Source of the DNA: Rhypophila decipiens
Taxonomy: Eukaryota; Ascomycota; Sordariomycetes; Sordariales; Naviculisporaceae
Reading direction: 5' to 3'
NCBI GenBank assembly: GCA_033297075.1
Contig: MU858105.1
Location: 1-64,000 of the forward strand
Length of the DNA: 64,000 bases
A program made the translations under genes and the position numbers. Positions within the stretch are counted from its first letter, which is position 1. The number at the start of each line of letters is the position of its first letter. Under the pieces are notes generated by a model. It was not told the DNA's origin. It worked only from the letters and a program-made list of their open reading frames with translations, and did no database searches. Positions 31,760 to 42,910 of the stretch are shown piece by piece.

Positions 31760-32575
31760 ATTGGCCAGCTGCTAGTCACCTTTCAAACAAAGGCACTAGA
31801 CCGTGGGAGAAATGGGACAGTCCCCATTACCGGGGACATCAAGTGGACTTATACCAGCCCAAAGGGCTGTCCCCGGTCCGGGTACCCCTCCTCAGATACC
31901 CCTGGGATGGTCAATCATCCATGCTCCGAATAAGCACGATGGTCCTCTGTCTTGTGGCCAACAAGTGAGGCCATCCTCGGCACTTTCTCCATTCGCAGGT
32001 CGAGACCGCATAAGACTGTCTGGTGAGAAGAACTATACATGAAGTTCATTTAGCAGTCCGAGGCTTGCGTCCAATGATGAGTGGTGTCCCCGTTCAATGG
32101 CAATAAATATCCCTACCCTTGGTATTTGAATCATTCAGGATATATACAAAGATATATCCACCATGTCGTTGGTCGAACTGAGCACGACTCTAGGATACCG
32201 ACACAACCAATGGATTCTGTATCCTGGACCCACAACACTCTAAACGATTGCTGTTGGTGATCTAATCGTCATGTATCAATCCAGGGAGTTATGGGTAAAC
32301 TCTATGCATATGTTTATCTCCGGCAGTTGACTTGGCATTCGAAACAGGCTCGGATTCGGGTCGCCGGCAGAACATATTCATATGCCTAGTACTCGCTACG
32401 ACTCCCCGAGCCGGCTATGTAGCATGGAGATGCCGGAAGGGCTCCCCGTTCGGAGAATAGACGCGGGCATTCCTGCTTCCCGGTTAATACTCAAGCCACG
32501 TACAGACAGATAGGCCTAGAATAAATGGAAAGTATCACTCACAGCTGTTCAAGGCCATGTTCCTATCTCCGGCTC
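31760..32575. other. Upstream region of tyrosinase, no supported gene
   Basis: Short ORFs only. This is presumably the tyrosinase promoter plus the 3' flank of the next minus-strand gene. Confidence 0.5.
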
Positions 32576-33268
32576 CTATTCCGGCTTCCGCCTGTACACA
32601 AGGACGACCTCTCCATCTTCAACCAATTTAGCTCTGCCCCCACTTCCGCCCCAGGACCCGATTTCTGTTGGCGATCCAACATCAGCTTCAGCAAGTCCAT
32701 CACCCGGGCTCCCAGAGGAATCCCTAAGCCCCCATCTCTCAAGCGGCGTGATAAACTCATCAACATCGCACCGCGGTCCAATCCAAACCACCACCCTCAA
32801 GGCAGTACACTTCTCCAAATAATTGTGTATCAATCCCACCTGGCGGGGGTATATAAACAACAATCCTTCTACTCTCTCTGTAATCTCTTCCCCCGGGAGA
32901 GCCCATGTCCCCGGGACAGTGAGCACATGCTGCGGCGGTAAATACCGATTCACCTCCTTTGCATTCTTCACTTCAATACCGTAGAATGAGCCCGTTGGTA
33001 CTTTCCGGACCTCATCCGAGTTTTGCTGGCTGTCATCCTCGTCGTCGTAGATGACCTCAGTGTGAGCTGCGCGCAAAGGGAAGTGGTGCAAGAGGAGAGC
33101 TTCTATCAGGCCTGGTCCAGATCCAACGCTGAACGAGAGACTCGGTGGTCGCGGGAGAACGTTGTTCAGAGTTTCGAGGAGGGCGAGTGAGAGGGATGCA
33201 CAACTTGCGCTGTGTCGGAGGGGTTGCTGCACTTTGGCAGAGGTCAGGTCGGGAAGTGGGGTGTTCAT
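32576..33268 (-). CDS. Uncharacterised protein with Rossmann/methyltransferase-like motif
   Basis: An intronless 230-aa ORF starting at MNTPLPDLTSAKVQQPLRH. Residues about 42-62 (PPSLSFSVGSGPGLIEALLL) resemble the Gly-rich motif I of SAM-dependent methyltransferases. The following GSFYGIEVKNAKEVNRYLP and QHVLTVPGTWAL resemble motifs II and III of the same fold. Catalytic residues are not identifiable, and the C-terminus is Gly/Ser-rich then ends VVLVYRRKPE. Codon usage and lack of stops support a real gene. The methyltransferase reading is an inference. Confidence 0.72.
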   Translation of the reverse strand: MNTPLPDLTSAKVQQPLRHSASCASLSLALLETLNNVLPRPPSLSFSVGSGPGLIEALLLHHFPLRAAHTEVIYDDEDDSQQNSDEVRKVPTGSFYGIEVKNAKEVNRYLPPQHVLTVPGTWALPGEEITERVEGLLFIYPRQVGLIHNYLEKCTALRVVVWIGPRCDVDEFITPLERWGLRDSSGSPGDGLAEADVGSPTEIGSWGGSGGRAKLVEDGEVVLVYRRKPE

Positions 33269-33885
33269 TTTCCTGGTCTATTTGTGTTGTCGGAGGATAG
33301 AAATCGTTGTGCTTGAGATTTTCTTGTCCGGGATAACAACCGTTCAACAAGGTAAAATAACGGCAATAATTTCAAGTGATGAAGTGAGTGAAACGAAATC
33401 TTGATTGTCAATTAACTCCATCTCTAGGTGAAAATTGAGGACAAAAAAGAAAGAGGCAAAACATACAACACCGAGGATTCCCCAGTGGTCACCCACCTGA
33501 GTACTAGTTCGGCTGTCAATAGCTGTCACTGGCTTATCTATGGGAGAGCGGACGGGATCCCGAGTTTTCCAGTGCATATGGTCGTATGTACTAGCTATGG
33601 GCCAACCGACGGTATTTCAGCGCCGTTCGGAAAAGCGGAATCTGGGTTCTGTCAATATTTTCTGGGTCAATTTGCAAATCACATTTCTTTTGCACCATCA
33701 TTCACTCCTGCAGGGCCATGTTTGTAGAGTCATTAGGTTTTATTACGGGTGAAAAAAAAAAGACGTGGGGTGATTGTGGCCCCTTTGGTATCCCTGTAGC
33801 CAATCTCTAAGTAACAATCCAATTCCAGCGCTCAAAGGAAAATCTGCAAGTATGCTCCTATCCCGGGTATCCAAAAAGTGTGCAC
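33269..33885. other. Intergenic between two minus-strand genes
   Basis: It holds the upstream region of the 230-aa protein and the 3'UTR of the Kre9-like gene. No gene is supported. Confidence 0.5.
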
Positions 33886-34453
33886 CTAAGCAAGGAAAGC
33901 AAGAAGGGCGGCGACGGGGCCGGCAATGCCCACAGCGGTGGCCATGGCGCCGGCCTTGGAGGAAGTCGACGAGGCGGCGGCGGCGTCAGTGTTGGTGGGC
34001 GCGGCGCTGGGAGCAGGAGTGGTGCTGGCTTTAACACCGGACTTGGTCACGGCAAAGCTCTGCGACTCGACGAGCTGGCCGGAATTTTTGTTGTCAACGG
34101 CGAAAAACTTGATCTTGTACTTCGTGCCGGGCGTGGCGACAACGTTCTCTAGCTTGTACTCCTTGTCGGCGCTCTTGACCTTGGGGGCCAGGACGGTCAC
34201 GGTCTCGGGGGAGGTGGACTGGTCGACGAGCGCGATCTGGAACTCTGCGGGATCAGACTCGACATGGGTCCACTTGACGGAGTTGGTAGCCGAGAAGTCG
34301 AGCTTTGCGTCCAGCTTGGGCTCGGTGATTGTGATGGCTGAAGAGCGAATTGGGGTTAGCTGTCTGTCAATTGGGATTGCGGGCGAGCTGAGCTGAGTGA
34401 AGCTTACCAGAAGCAACGGCCGCAAGGGCAGCAAGAGTGACAAAGAACTTCAT
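33886..34453 (-). CDS. Kre9/KNH-type GPI-anchored wall protein
   Basis: Two exons (34408-34453 and 33886-34337) with a GTAAGC donor and CAG acceptor give 165 aa. The first exon encodes just the signal peptide (MKFFVTLAALAAVASA). Residues about 17-112 match the Ser-Thr-rich/Kre9-KNH domain: AITITEPKLDAKLDFSA, SVKWTHVESDPAEFQIALVD and TKYKIKFFAVDN. An Ala/Ser/Thr/Pro-rich spacer and a hydrophobic tail (AMATAVGIAGPVAALLAFLA) indicate a GPI anchor. Members are small glycoproteins of the plasma membrane and wall, linked in yeast to beta-1,6-glucan assembly. Confidence 0.9.
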
Positions 34454-35948
34454 TTTGAGAGAGAGTGATGAATGAGTATCTTGATGGAAGTGGTTAGGGA
34501 ATGTGATGAACAGATGAATAATACAGACAACCTAAAGGGGATAACAGAGAGAGAAAGGAGAAGACGACAGCCTTTTGGGCATTGACATTGTCTTTATATT
34601 TTCAGCTCGTCCAATTTCCCATCCCATCGACCCAGCATGGGCTGTCAGCGCTAACTTGTTCTGTCTCGTACGGCTATGCAACGCGACAGGCATCTTTCCT
34701 CTGCTGTTGCTTGCTCAGCCACAAAGAAGCGCGATTTCAAGGGTCCTCGATCACGGAATCCTTCCTTCGTTCATCCTGCAGGCTGCCGGGAGTGCGCGAT
34801 GCAGGACGCTGACATGGATGTTGATGGCTGGCTGAAGCTTGTGGCGGGCCCGCGAGCGTAGCGGTGTTCCGCTGTGCTGGCATGCATAAAACGGCATGCA
34901 CAGGTTGGTGGATTCAGTGGGTCGAGAACGGGAATCCAGGCGGTGCGTTGCTAATTTCAGCTCCTCGCTTGGCTCTTTGCTCACTGTGGATCACTGCCAC
35001 CTCAAGTTGCAATCCACCCAACACGAGCTCGTAGGGCTGTCAGGTTTCTCTGCCATGTTTGCGCTCTGTGCGCGCAACAGTCAGATGAACCGCAGGACAG
35101 TTCGGCCGGTTTTGATGCGATTTTATGCAGTTGGATGCTCGTCGAGAAGAGTTGGTCTCACTGCTTTCGTGTCGTGTTAACCAACAGACTCCCCTCACAC
35201 GAGAAAGTCTCGTGGACTGTTCCACGATTACGGATACCTGTCGGAGTTTTCTCTCATTTCCGATCCTTGATCCCAGCTGCTGCCCGAGATAGGCAAGTGT
35301 GAGACGTAGATCTCACTCTTACAAATCCTTGCCACTTTGCGCTGACTTTTCGCAGTCTTTTCCTCTTCACTTTGACTCGAATCAAGAGCATCTTGCCTTT
35401 TGTTGTGTTTGAAGCCGCCGTATTGGTGTCTATTCATCATTGAGCGGGCATTTCTGTCAGACCTGTATCTCCTGTGTAACCTTCCTAGCGGGCCGGAAGC
35501 TTGTTTCCACAGCTGATCTTCCCGAAAGTTTTGGCGGTGCAACCCGATCTCGGGACCGTCGCCCAACCGATCCGGCCCGAACGGAGAGTCTGAGGTGACA
35601 TGACTGCTCACGTTAATTCTCCACTATGACAACTTCCAGTTGCTATTGTACTCCTACTCTGCTCACTTCACTACTTCCTTAGGCGCGTTTTTATGTCTTT
35701 GCCGGTACGCCCAAAGATCATTGATAGTACTTCCTTCTTGTGATGCCGAGAATTGTCTCCGTAGCTCTGCCACAAGATGCCCAGACGACCCCAAAAGATC
35801 GCCGTCCCAAGCAACACGTGATGGAGACAAAGCCCTCCACATACGGGTTAGCATGGTTTAGCTCTGAAGTTCTCCGGAGATAAGAATACGATGGTTCGGT
35901 TTCCCCTCATCACCGAATGATCAAACCTGACACCGACACCTCACAACC
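34454..35948. other. No supported gene
   Basis: About 1.5 kb between the divergently transcribed Kre9-like gene (minus) and nitrilase (plus). It contains both promoters. ORFs are short and without domains. Confidence 0.55.
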
Positions 35949-37048
35949 ATGGCAGCACTAAAATACATCAAGTTCAAGGTGGCAGCGGCCCACGCCGCTC
36001 CTGTCTTCATGGACAAGACGGCAACGATAAAGAAAGTAATCCGGCTGATCGAGCAAGCCGCCGCCGAGGACATCAAGCTGCTCGTTTTCCCCGAGACATT
36101 TATTCCCGGCTATCCCGTGGGCTGCATTCCTTCACCCGACAAGTCTCTATCCACAAGCTGACATGTCAATCCCAGTACTGGATCGAATGCTATCCTCCCC
36201 TGAAGCAAGTCGGCGCTCTTGCCAAGTATGCCGAAGAGAGCGTGGTGGTTGAGGCAAACGGCCAAGACATGGCCCATATCCAGGAGGCCTGCCGCCGCAC
36301 AGGAGTAGCCATTAACTTGGGCGTATCAGAGCGTGTCGCCGACGGCCACACCTTGTTCAACTCGCAGGTGACCATCGACGGCGACGGAACCATCCTTGGC
36401 GTGCATCGAAAACTCCAGCCCACCTATGTTGAGCGCATGGTCTGGGCCCAGGGCGACGGGAGCACCCTACGTAACTGGCCTGTCTCTAGCATAGGCGGTT
36501 ACAACGTCGGAGGACTGGCTTGCTGGGAGAATACCATGAACGGCGCTCGGCAGGCACTGATCACTCAGAACCAACATATCCATGCTGGAGCATGGCCTGC
36601 CTTGTCGACCATGGCTGGATTTGAAGCCGTTGCGGATGCGCAGATCGAGGCGCTGATGAAGGCCCATGCTTTGACTGCGCAAGTCTTTGTGATCACGGCG
36701 TCAAATTACGTGGATGATACTTGTCTGGACTGGATGAAGGAGAATCTGGGCGAGCAGGACCTTGTCAAGGCTGGCGGGGGCTGGTCGTCGGTTTTGCATC
36801 CTTTTTGTGCATATCTCGCCGGACCTCATACGGGGGCGGAGGAGAAGCTGGTTACTGGGGAGGTCGATTTCTCGCAGATGGGCGCAGTCAAGGTTTGGAT
36901 CGATGCGGCGGGGCATTATCAGCGTCCCGAGATTCTGCAATTTGATTTTGATCGGACGCCTTATTGGGCTGACGAGAAGAAGGCGAATCGTTTTAGAGTG
37001 GGGCCTGAAGAAAAGGGGTCCAAGGAGGAGGAGAGTGAGAGGGCGTGA
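35949..37048 (+). CDS. Nitrilase-family enzyme (C-N hydrolase)
   Basis: Two exons (35949-36116 and 36176-37048) separated by a 59-nt intron (GTGGGC donor, GCTGAC branch, CAG acceptor) give 346 aa. The catalytic triad of the nitrilase superfamily is present: Glu in LVFPETFIPGYP, Lys in VHRKLQPTYVE, and Cys in GGLACWENTMNGARQAL. The following TQNQHIHAGAWPAL and ITASNYVDD are also typical of true nitrilases. These cytosolic enzymes hydrolyse nitriles to carboxylic acids and ammonia, and some members instead hydrate cyanide or cyano-alanine; the substrate here is unknown. The C-terminal tail is Glu/Lys-rich. Length is normal for the family. Confidence 0.93.
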
Positions 37049-37294
37049 GCACGACGATGACCACAATCAACTCATTGAGTGGTAATTCTTGAATGACTGA
37101 GATATAATAACCGGATAATACCAGGAATTACCATTTATGAGTATCCCGGGTCTTGTTTGTTTGGTTTGTTGTGAGATACTGGTTAGAAGCTCGAAACTTT
37201 CCGAGCGGGCACTTCTCGGAGACTTTGTCGATGGCAGCAACACCATCTCGGAGACATCCAAACAGTACACATATTATCGCCAACACCCTCCACT

Positions 37295-37302
37295 TATATA
37301 AA
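37295..37302 (+). promoter_or_regulatory. TATA box for the methyltransferase gene
   Basis: TATATAAA lies 27 bp before the first in-frame ATG (37329). Transcription would then start close to that ATG, which favours the downstream ATG at 37461 as the real start. Confidence 0.45.
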
Positions 37303-37328
37303 ACCTATTGGCTATTCCAAAATGAACA

Positions 37329-38520
37329 ATGTCTTCCTTCAGAATCAGTCCTTTTTCTACTCTACGACCACGATCATTCAAGTTGTTCACGAGACCTCTG
37401 CTCTCAACAGCACCCTTTTCCCTGTCACAACCGTCCACAACAACCAACCTAATTCACAAGATGTCGTCCTCCACCTCCGAAAAGCGCGAAAGCGAGCTAG
37501 TTAAAGTATTCGAAAACATCGGCAGTATCGTCGGTGCTGAGGTCATGCTTAACGGCAGCAGACGAATCAGCGAGAAGCTCGTCGTCCGTATGCTCGACCA
37601 GATCGGCCTGACCAAGGAAACCACAACGCCATTCAAGTTATTCGACAATGCCTGTGGGATTGGCTCTACCAATTTTGAAATTCACCGACGGATTCGGCCT
37701 GATATCTTGGAGCAAAGCAGCATACTGCTGGGCGACTTTGCTGGGGGTTTGATTCCCCTTACTGAGGCTGTTGCGAAAAAGGAGGGGTGGGTGAATACCG
37801 TTGTGAAGAGGGTTGATGGCCAGGTTAGTTACCAGTCCATATCATGTACTTGGCCGGATGATGAGGTTGAATATGAGGCTAACAATGTTGAATTCGTAGA
37901 GTACCGGACTGGCCTCAGTAGAGTTTACCCATGTCACCACCAACATTGGCTTCCAAGTCATTCCAGATTCCAAGGCTGCGCTTGATGGTAGGTTGTCATG
38001 TTCCCTTCCTTCCTGTATAACTTGCAACTTGCTGGAAGAAGCACAGCACTAAGAGTAAACAGAAGCCGTCCGCATCCTCAAGCCAGGCGGCCACCTAGCC
38101 TTCACAACATGGGAACGCATCCCAGGCTGGGCCCTCGAAGTCCAAAACGCATTCGCAAAATTTCCCTTTGACGCGCCGTTCTCTTTCTCAGTGCAGACAA
38201 CAAAGTACGGAGAATGGGGCAACATTAACTGGATCCGTCACGAACTGGCACACCGGCTTGAGCTGGAGGATGTTCAGGTTGAGGTCTTTGCGTTTACGAG
38301 TCATGTTGATAGCGTGGATTACTTTATGAATACTTTTGGGCCGATGGTGGATTGGGTTGTCAAGTCGAATTGGAGTGAGGAGTTACAGGCGCAGCATGGG
38401 AGGGAGGAGTATAGGGGTTTGTTGAAGGACTATTTGGTTGGGAGGTATGGAGGGGGAGGATGGGATCTTAGTTGGGTTGGTATTGTTGCTAGTGGACGGG
38501 TTGCTTCGTCTGCTTCCTGA
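37329..38520 (+). CDS. SAM-dependent methyltransferase
   Basis: Three exons, 37329-37823, 37900-37987 and 38063-38520, agree in phase and give 346 aa. Starting at the ATG at 37461 (MSSSTSEKRESELVK) would give 302 aa. The longer form adds an Arg/Ser/Pro-rich N-terminus that could be a mitochondrial targeting signal, but the TATA box position argues against it. Motif I is FKLFDNACGIGSTNFEI, an acidic post-I segment (LLGDFAGGLIPL) follows, and the motif III region reads EAVRILKPGGHLAFTTW. This is a class I methyltransferase of the UbiE/COQ5-like shape, as often seen in secondary metabolism. The acceptor substrate is unknown. Confidence 0.9.
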
Positions 38521-39365
38521 CTCTAGGTCTCTTGGTCGGCTCAAGTTTGCGACTGGTCAATGCACTGAGGTTTTGTTCGAGAATGATAAGGAAGCGTTTA
38601 TATTTGCGTCTTGACTCGGTAAACAACTATTGCAGGATTCTACGTATAAAGAGGATGTGTCACGGCATATGCAACGAAAATGCTGGTTTAAGGGGTCATG
38701 AAGGTTACCTGACGATAAGAAAGTATAAAGGTTTGGACGAATAGAGATGAGAGCGCATATCTCGGAAAGTTTGCTTGGTGGTGAGGTGCATCTGCTGCAC
38801 TGTGTGAGCCTAGACCGGCCCGTCTGTCTCGATTCGACCCCGCTTGTTCCCGCTGCTTTCCTCTGTTTGGGTGGGCGGCGCCAAGCCCGAGCAGTCTTCC
38901 CGCAGCGCGTAATTTGATTCGTGCAGACCACGTGACAGACGCCACAGCTCGGATGCCCGCGCGAGTTCTTGTTGACGCTTGCGCTTTTCGGTCGCATCCC
39001 CAGAAAGCAAAGACAGAGCAAGACCAGACCAGCCAGCCAGCCTTCTCTGACGATTTTGGTGGTTTGAAAAACGCCGTTTGACCCAAACGCGCCCGTCGCA
39101 AACTTGTGTCTGACAAGATAACAACCTCCTTCGCTATTTACTGCACGGTTTGCGCCGCCGCCGCCGCGGTCCCATACGCCAAACCTGACCTCACCCGTAC
39201 CCAGCCGTACCCCTCCCGTGCCCGGTATCTTGACCCGGCTCGTGGAACACCACCGCAACGCGCCGATCGGCTGCTCTGCTAAACAGATCTGTTTGTCGCA
39301 TCACAGCAACATTCTGTCATCGGTCGATCCCCCGCTTCTTTTTATTTTTCCTTCTGGCCGGAACG
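38521..39365. other. Intergenic, promoter of FAR1-like gene
   Basis: It holds the 3' flank of the methyltransferase gene and a pyrimidine-rich leader before 39366. No supported ORF. Confidence 0.5.
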
Positions 39366-40211
39366 ATGGCAGAGCCCTCGCCGTTTGGTGTCGGCGCACC
39401 GCCGCCGCACGCCAACCACAACCACGTCAGCCTGACCACCCTCCTCAACATGCTCGCCTCCATCGACAGCCGCCTGAAGCGCATCGAGACCGCCATGCGG
39501 CTGTCCGATTACAACAACAACAACAACAACCCCAACAATGGCGCTGTACCTCCGCCTCCCGCGCCGATGCCCCTCCCGCCGAGTCAACAGCCCATGGTCA
39601 TGGCTACCCAAAACGGCCCCGCGGGCATGGGCCCGGGCATCATGCACCCGCTGGAGGCGCCTCCTCAGGGCTATACCATCTCGTCGCGCGCCACGATGCA
39701 AGATGAGCTCGACCAGTGGACGATCCCGCGGGGCTACAGCATGCGCATTGCCGGCGCCAAGGTGTCGGGCAAGAGGAAGGTCCGCTGGGTGTGTTTTCGC
39801 GGCGGCGAGGCGCGGCATCATCGCCCGCCCGTAGACGAGGAGCTCATCCAAAAGGCCAAGGCCGAGGGAAGACGGAAGCCCACCACGGACAGGGCCTCCA
39901 AGAAGTGCGGCTGTTTGTTCAAGTTTGAGGTGGTCGAGACTGTGAAGGGTTCCGATGTCTGGGTGCTTCATTACCCTAATGATGAGCACAAGGTGCATAA
40001 CCATGGCCCGTCGGACCAGACCTCGGACCCGAGGGCTCGCAAGCTGCCGCCGTACATGTCTGCGGAGGTGGACCAGTGGCTGAGGGATGGCTGGCTGGTT
40101 AGCAAGATCCAGGAGGAGCTCAAGGCACGGGGCTTTACGAATGTGCTGAACACGGATCTGTATAACCGGAAACGGCTCCTCAAGAAGGATGAGCCGTCGA
40201 TGATTGGCTGA
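39366..40211 (+). CDS. FAR1/MULE-derived DNA-binding protein
   Basis: An intronless 281-aa protein. Residues about 20-45 form a short amphipathic helix (LTTLLNMLASIDSRLKRIE), followed by an Asn run and a Pro/Met-rich spacer. Residues about 120-225 show the FAR1 / WRKY-GCM1-like zinc-binding layout that starts Mutator-like (MULE) transposases: a WVCFRGGE strand, RASKKCGCLFKFEV, then a strand ending DEHKVHNHGPSDQ, giving Cys-Cys...His-x-His ligands. A helical region (YMSAEVDQWLRDG...IQEELKARG) follows and the protein stops, so no transposase catalytic domain is present. This looks like a transposase-derived DNA-binding protein recruited for host use, likely nuclear. A 302-aa opposite-strand ORF is a GC-rich shadow. 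Confidence 0.8.
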   Translation: MAEPSPFGVGAPPPHANHNHVSLTTLLNMLASIDSRLKRIETAMRLSDYNNNNNNPNNGAVPPPPAPMPLPPSQQPMVMATQNGPAGMGPGIMHPLEAPPQGYTISSRATMQDELDQWTIPRGYSMRIAGAKVSGKRKVRWVCFRGGEARHHRPPVDEELIQKAKAEGRRKPTTDRASKKCGCLFKFEVVETVKGSDVWVLHYPNDEHKVHNHGPSDQTSDPRARKLPPYMSAEVDQWLRDGWLVSKIQEELKARGFTNVLNTDLYNRKRLLKKDEPSMIG

Positions 40212-41170
40212 AGGGCACATATCTGAGCCGGGAGATTGATGTATCACCAAGTGCTGGGCCGTTGAGAGGGCCTGAGACGATATACTGTACTCGACAAACT
40301 GGGTCAGGGGTTCCTCGACGTCATATTACAAGGGCATGCGCCGATTCGGGGATTGTCGACGCGACCATCCAGTACTCCAGACACCACGGGAACCCTTTAC
40401 TGGAGCACAACGACAGGACAAGTCGCTCAGGACCTGGGCCTTCCCATGCCTGTCCAAACGAGCTATTCACGGATCTACTGGGGGCCATGAGCTGGTGATA
40501 TGCATGGAGGTATCACTGTCATGTCTTGGGCTTTGTATCCCGAACCTCTCAGTACGACAGAGCCGTGCCGGGGTGTCCGGTCGACAGGAGGCGAGTGGGC
40601 AGAAGCTTGAGGTGGGCAGGCAGGTAGGCAGACAGTGAAAGGGGTAAGCAACGGCGTTGAGTTCTCGATCCGCCCGTCTTGCATCGTTGCCATTCTTGAC
40701 GGATGAGCAAATTGGAGGGCAGGCTGGGCGGCGGCAAACTGTTATTCGTGCTTATATTTAATGAATATACCCAAATATCTGTGCCCCTATTTCCTCATAT
40801 CATGGGTGTCTCTGCCTCTGACTGCCTTGGATCACGATGGAACAACCTCACACCTTGATTGACCGACTCAGTACCATCACCTCGTTCGTAACCGACCTAA
40901 CCGGCTCGCTACTAGATCCTCAACGGGAAAGGTCACGGTGCTAGCGTGGCCCGGCGCTGGAGACTGTCCCCTTGGTGGTCTGGCGTTGCGGGGTATGTTC
41001 TATTGCCCTGCCAGGCTCTAGTTCAAGCTGCTTATCGACCACACCACACCACAACTTCGAAATGAGAGATACCCCCACTTGCTGTGTAACTCGAACTTCA
41101 CCCTGAACATCCATAACCGCCTGTCATCGCCTCACTTCCTGAGTCAACCAGCTCCGAGACGACTGACAAC
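40212..41170. other. Intergenic, promoter of P450 gene
   Basis: About 960 bp of short ORFs without domains. Confidence 0.5.
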
Positions 41171-42758
41171 ATGTGGACCTCCATCGTCTACTTGACGTTG
41201 ATCGCCCTCCTATGGTACCTCATCGCCTCCGTGTTGGCATGGTACCCCCTACGCAAATTCCAAGGCCCCTTCCTCGCATCATTCTCTTACCTATGGCTCT
41301 TTCATGCCAACTACAAGGGTGACAGATGGCGACGAGTCCACGAGCTTCAACAAAAACTCACCGAGTCATCCGCCTCAGGCAAGGGTTCTCTCCTGAGAAT
41401 AGGCCCGAACCTTCTGATAACCGACCATCCTGACATCTTGAGACGCATGTCAACCGTCAGGTCAACTTACACTCGAGGCGGGTGGTACGACGCTGTCCGC
41501 CTGCATCCAGATAACCCGTCCATGTTTGGCAGTCGCGATACGGCATGGCATGATGATGTCAAGGCTCGTACAGCGGCTGGCTATTCTGGACGAGAGATTC
41601 CGAATCTTGAGAAAGATGTAGACAATGTTATCACCCAGTTGAAAACCTACATTAGAGAGAAACACGTCTTCAAGAACAAGAAAGGAACCCAAGGGAAATT
41701 ACTAGACTTCACCAACACCTCCGGGTACTTCGCCCTCGACGTCATCAGCAAAATCGCGTTTGGCAACGAGTTTGGGTTCCTGGCCGCAGACGCCGATGTT
41801 AATGGGTATCTGGCTGCTTTGGACATTTTCGCCCCAGCCTTGTCGTTATTCGCCGATATCCCGTGGATGAGGGCGATTCTTGCCAACCGCTGGGTCTTTG
41901 AGACTTTTGGGCCGAAAGCCACCGACGAGAAAGGGCCGGGACGGATTATGGGGCTTGCTAAACGGGCTGTTGATGAAAGATTCGGGGGGAAGGGTGGGTT
42001 TCGGGATTTGGAGGATATGTTAGTATGTTTATTCCTAAACTTGCTTTTTGTGAATGGGTTGATGCTGACGAGTAAAGGGATCTTTCCTTCGTCACGGAAT
42101 AACGCGGTATCAGTGCGAGGCCGAGGGAGTTCTGCAGATCACGGCTGGGTCGGATACTACTAGTAATGTCATCCGTGCAACGATGATGTACCTTGCCACT
42201 ACGCCTACTGCCTATCGCAGACTTCAGCAAGAGATTGATGAGGCTGTCAAGTCGGGCAAGGCTTCTTCTCCGATTATTACCAGCGCCGGGGCAAAGGCCC
42301 TTCCGTATTTGCAAGCTGTCCTCCTGGAAGGTCTGCGAATCCACCCGCCAACGCTCATCCTAGCAAGCAAGCAGGTCCCTCCAGAGGGGGACACCATAGG
42401 AGGAAAGTTCATACCAGGCGGCACAGAAATCGCGCAGAACAGCTGGACGATGCTCAGGAATAAAACGATATTCGGTCAAGATGCGGATCTATTTCGCCCA
42501 GAGCGGTGGTTGGAGGAATCCGATGCAGAGACCAAGGCCGAGATGGAAAGGACGGCCGGTCTAATGTTTGGTCATGGACGGTGGATGTGCGCGGGCAAGT
42601 CGATCGCCATGATGGAGCTGGGCAAACTGTTTTTTGAGCTGTTTCGCGAGTTTGATTTCCAGGTGGCGGATCCGACGCGGCCGTGGGAGATGAAGCAGTT
42701 TTCTATTTTCATGTTTAAGGGTTTGTTGATGAGGGTTACTGAGCGGGAGGAGGCTTAG
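41171..42758 (+). CDS. Cytochrome P450 monooxygenase
   Basis: Two exons (41171-42022 and 42078-42758) with a GTATGT donor give 510 aa. The N-terminus is a membrane anchor (MWTSIVYLTLIALLWYLIAS) followed by a Pro-containing hinge (RKFQGPFLAS). The I-helix oxygen-binding motif is AGSDTTS, the K-helix ExxR is EGLR, the PERF-like motif is FRPERW, and the haem loop is FGHGRWMCAGKSIA with the axial Cys. All are intact, so the enzyme should be functional at the ER. Fungal P450s of this shape (benzoate-hydroxylase-like clans) oxidise aromatic or secondary metabolites; the substrate is unknown. A solo-LTR-like element sits 26 bp after the stop and so lies in its 3'UTR. Confidence 0.95.
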
Positions 42759-42784
42759 AAGGGGTAGCTTCTGTAGTTGTTTTA

Positions 42785-42905
42785 TGTCACGATATGTATA
42801 TAACCCTTGATTTCAAGTCGGCGTTCGACTTGAAATTCGACATCCTTTTGAAGAAAGGGGGTCCGTAGCCTAGTGGTAGGGTTCTAGACTAGTGGATTCG
42901 TCACA
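42785..42905 (+). mobile_element. 121-bp solo-LTR-like element, copy 2
   Basis: Same element as at 95-215, same orientation, 118 of 121 bases identical. It has TG...CA ends and is flanked by a perfect 5-bp duplication TTTTA (42780-42784 and 42906-42910). It lies directly after the P450 gene and may supply transcript-end sequence. The hairpin ATTTCAAGTC / GACTTGAAAT is fully conserved. Confidence 0.82.
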
Positions 42906-42910
42906 TTTTA

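Noticed and set aside
39342..40250. 302-codon minus-strand ORF
   Set aside because: Antisense shadow of the FAR1-like gene; rich in Arg/His/Val with no domain.
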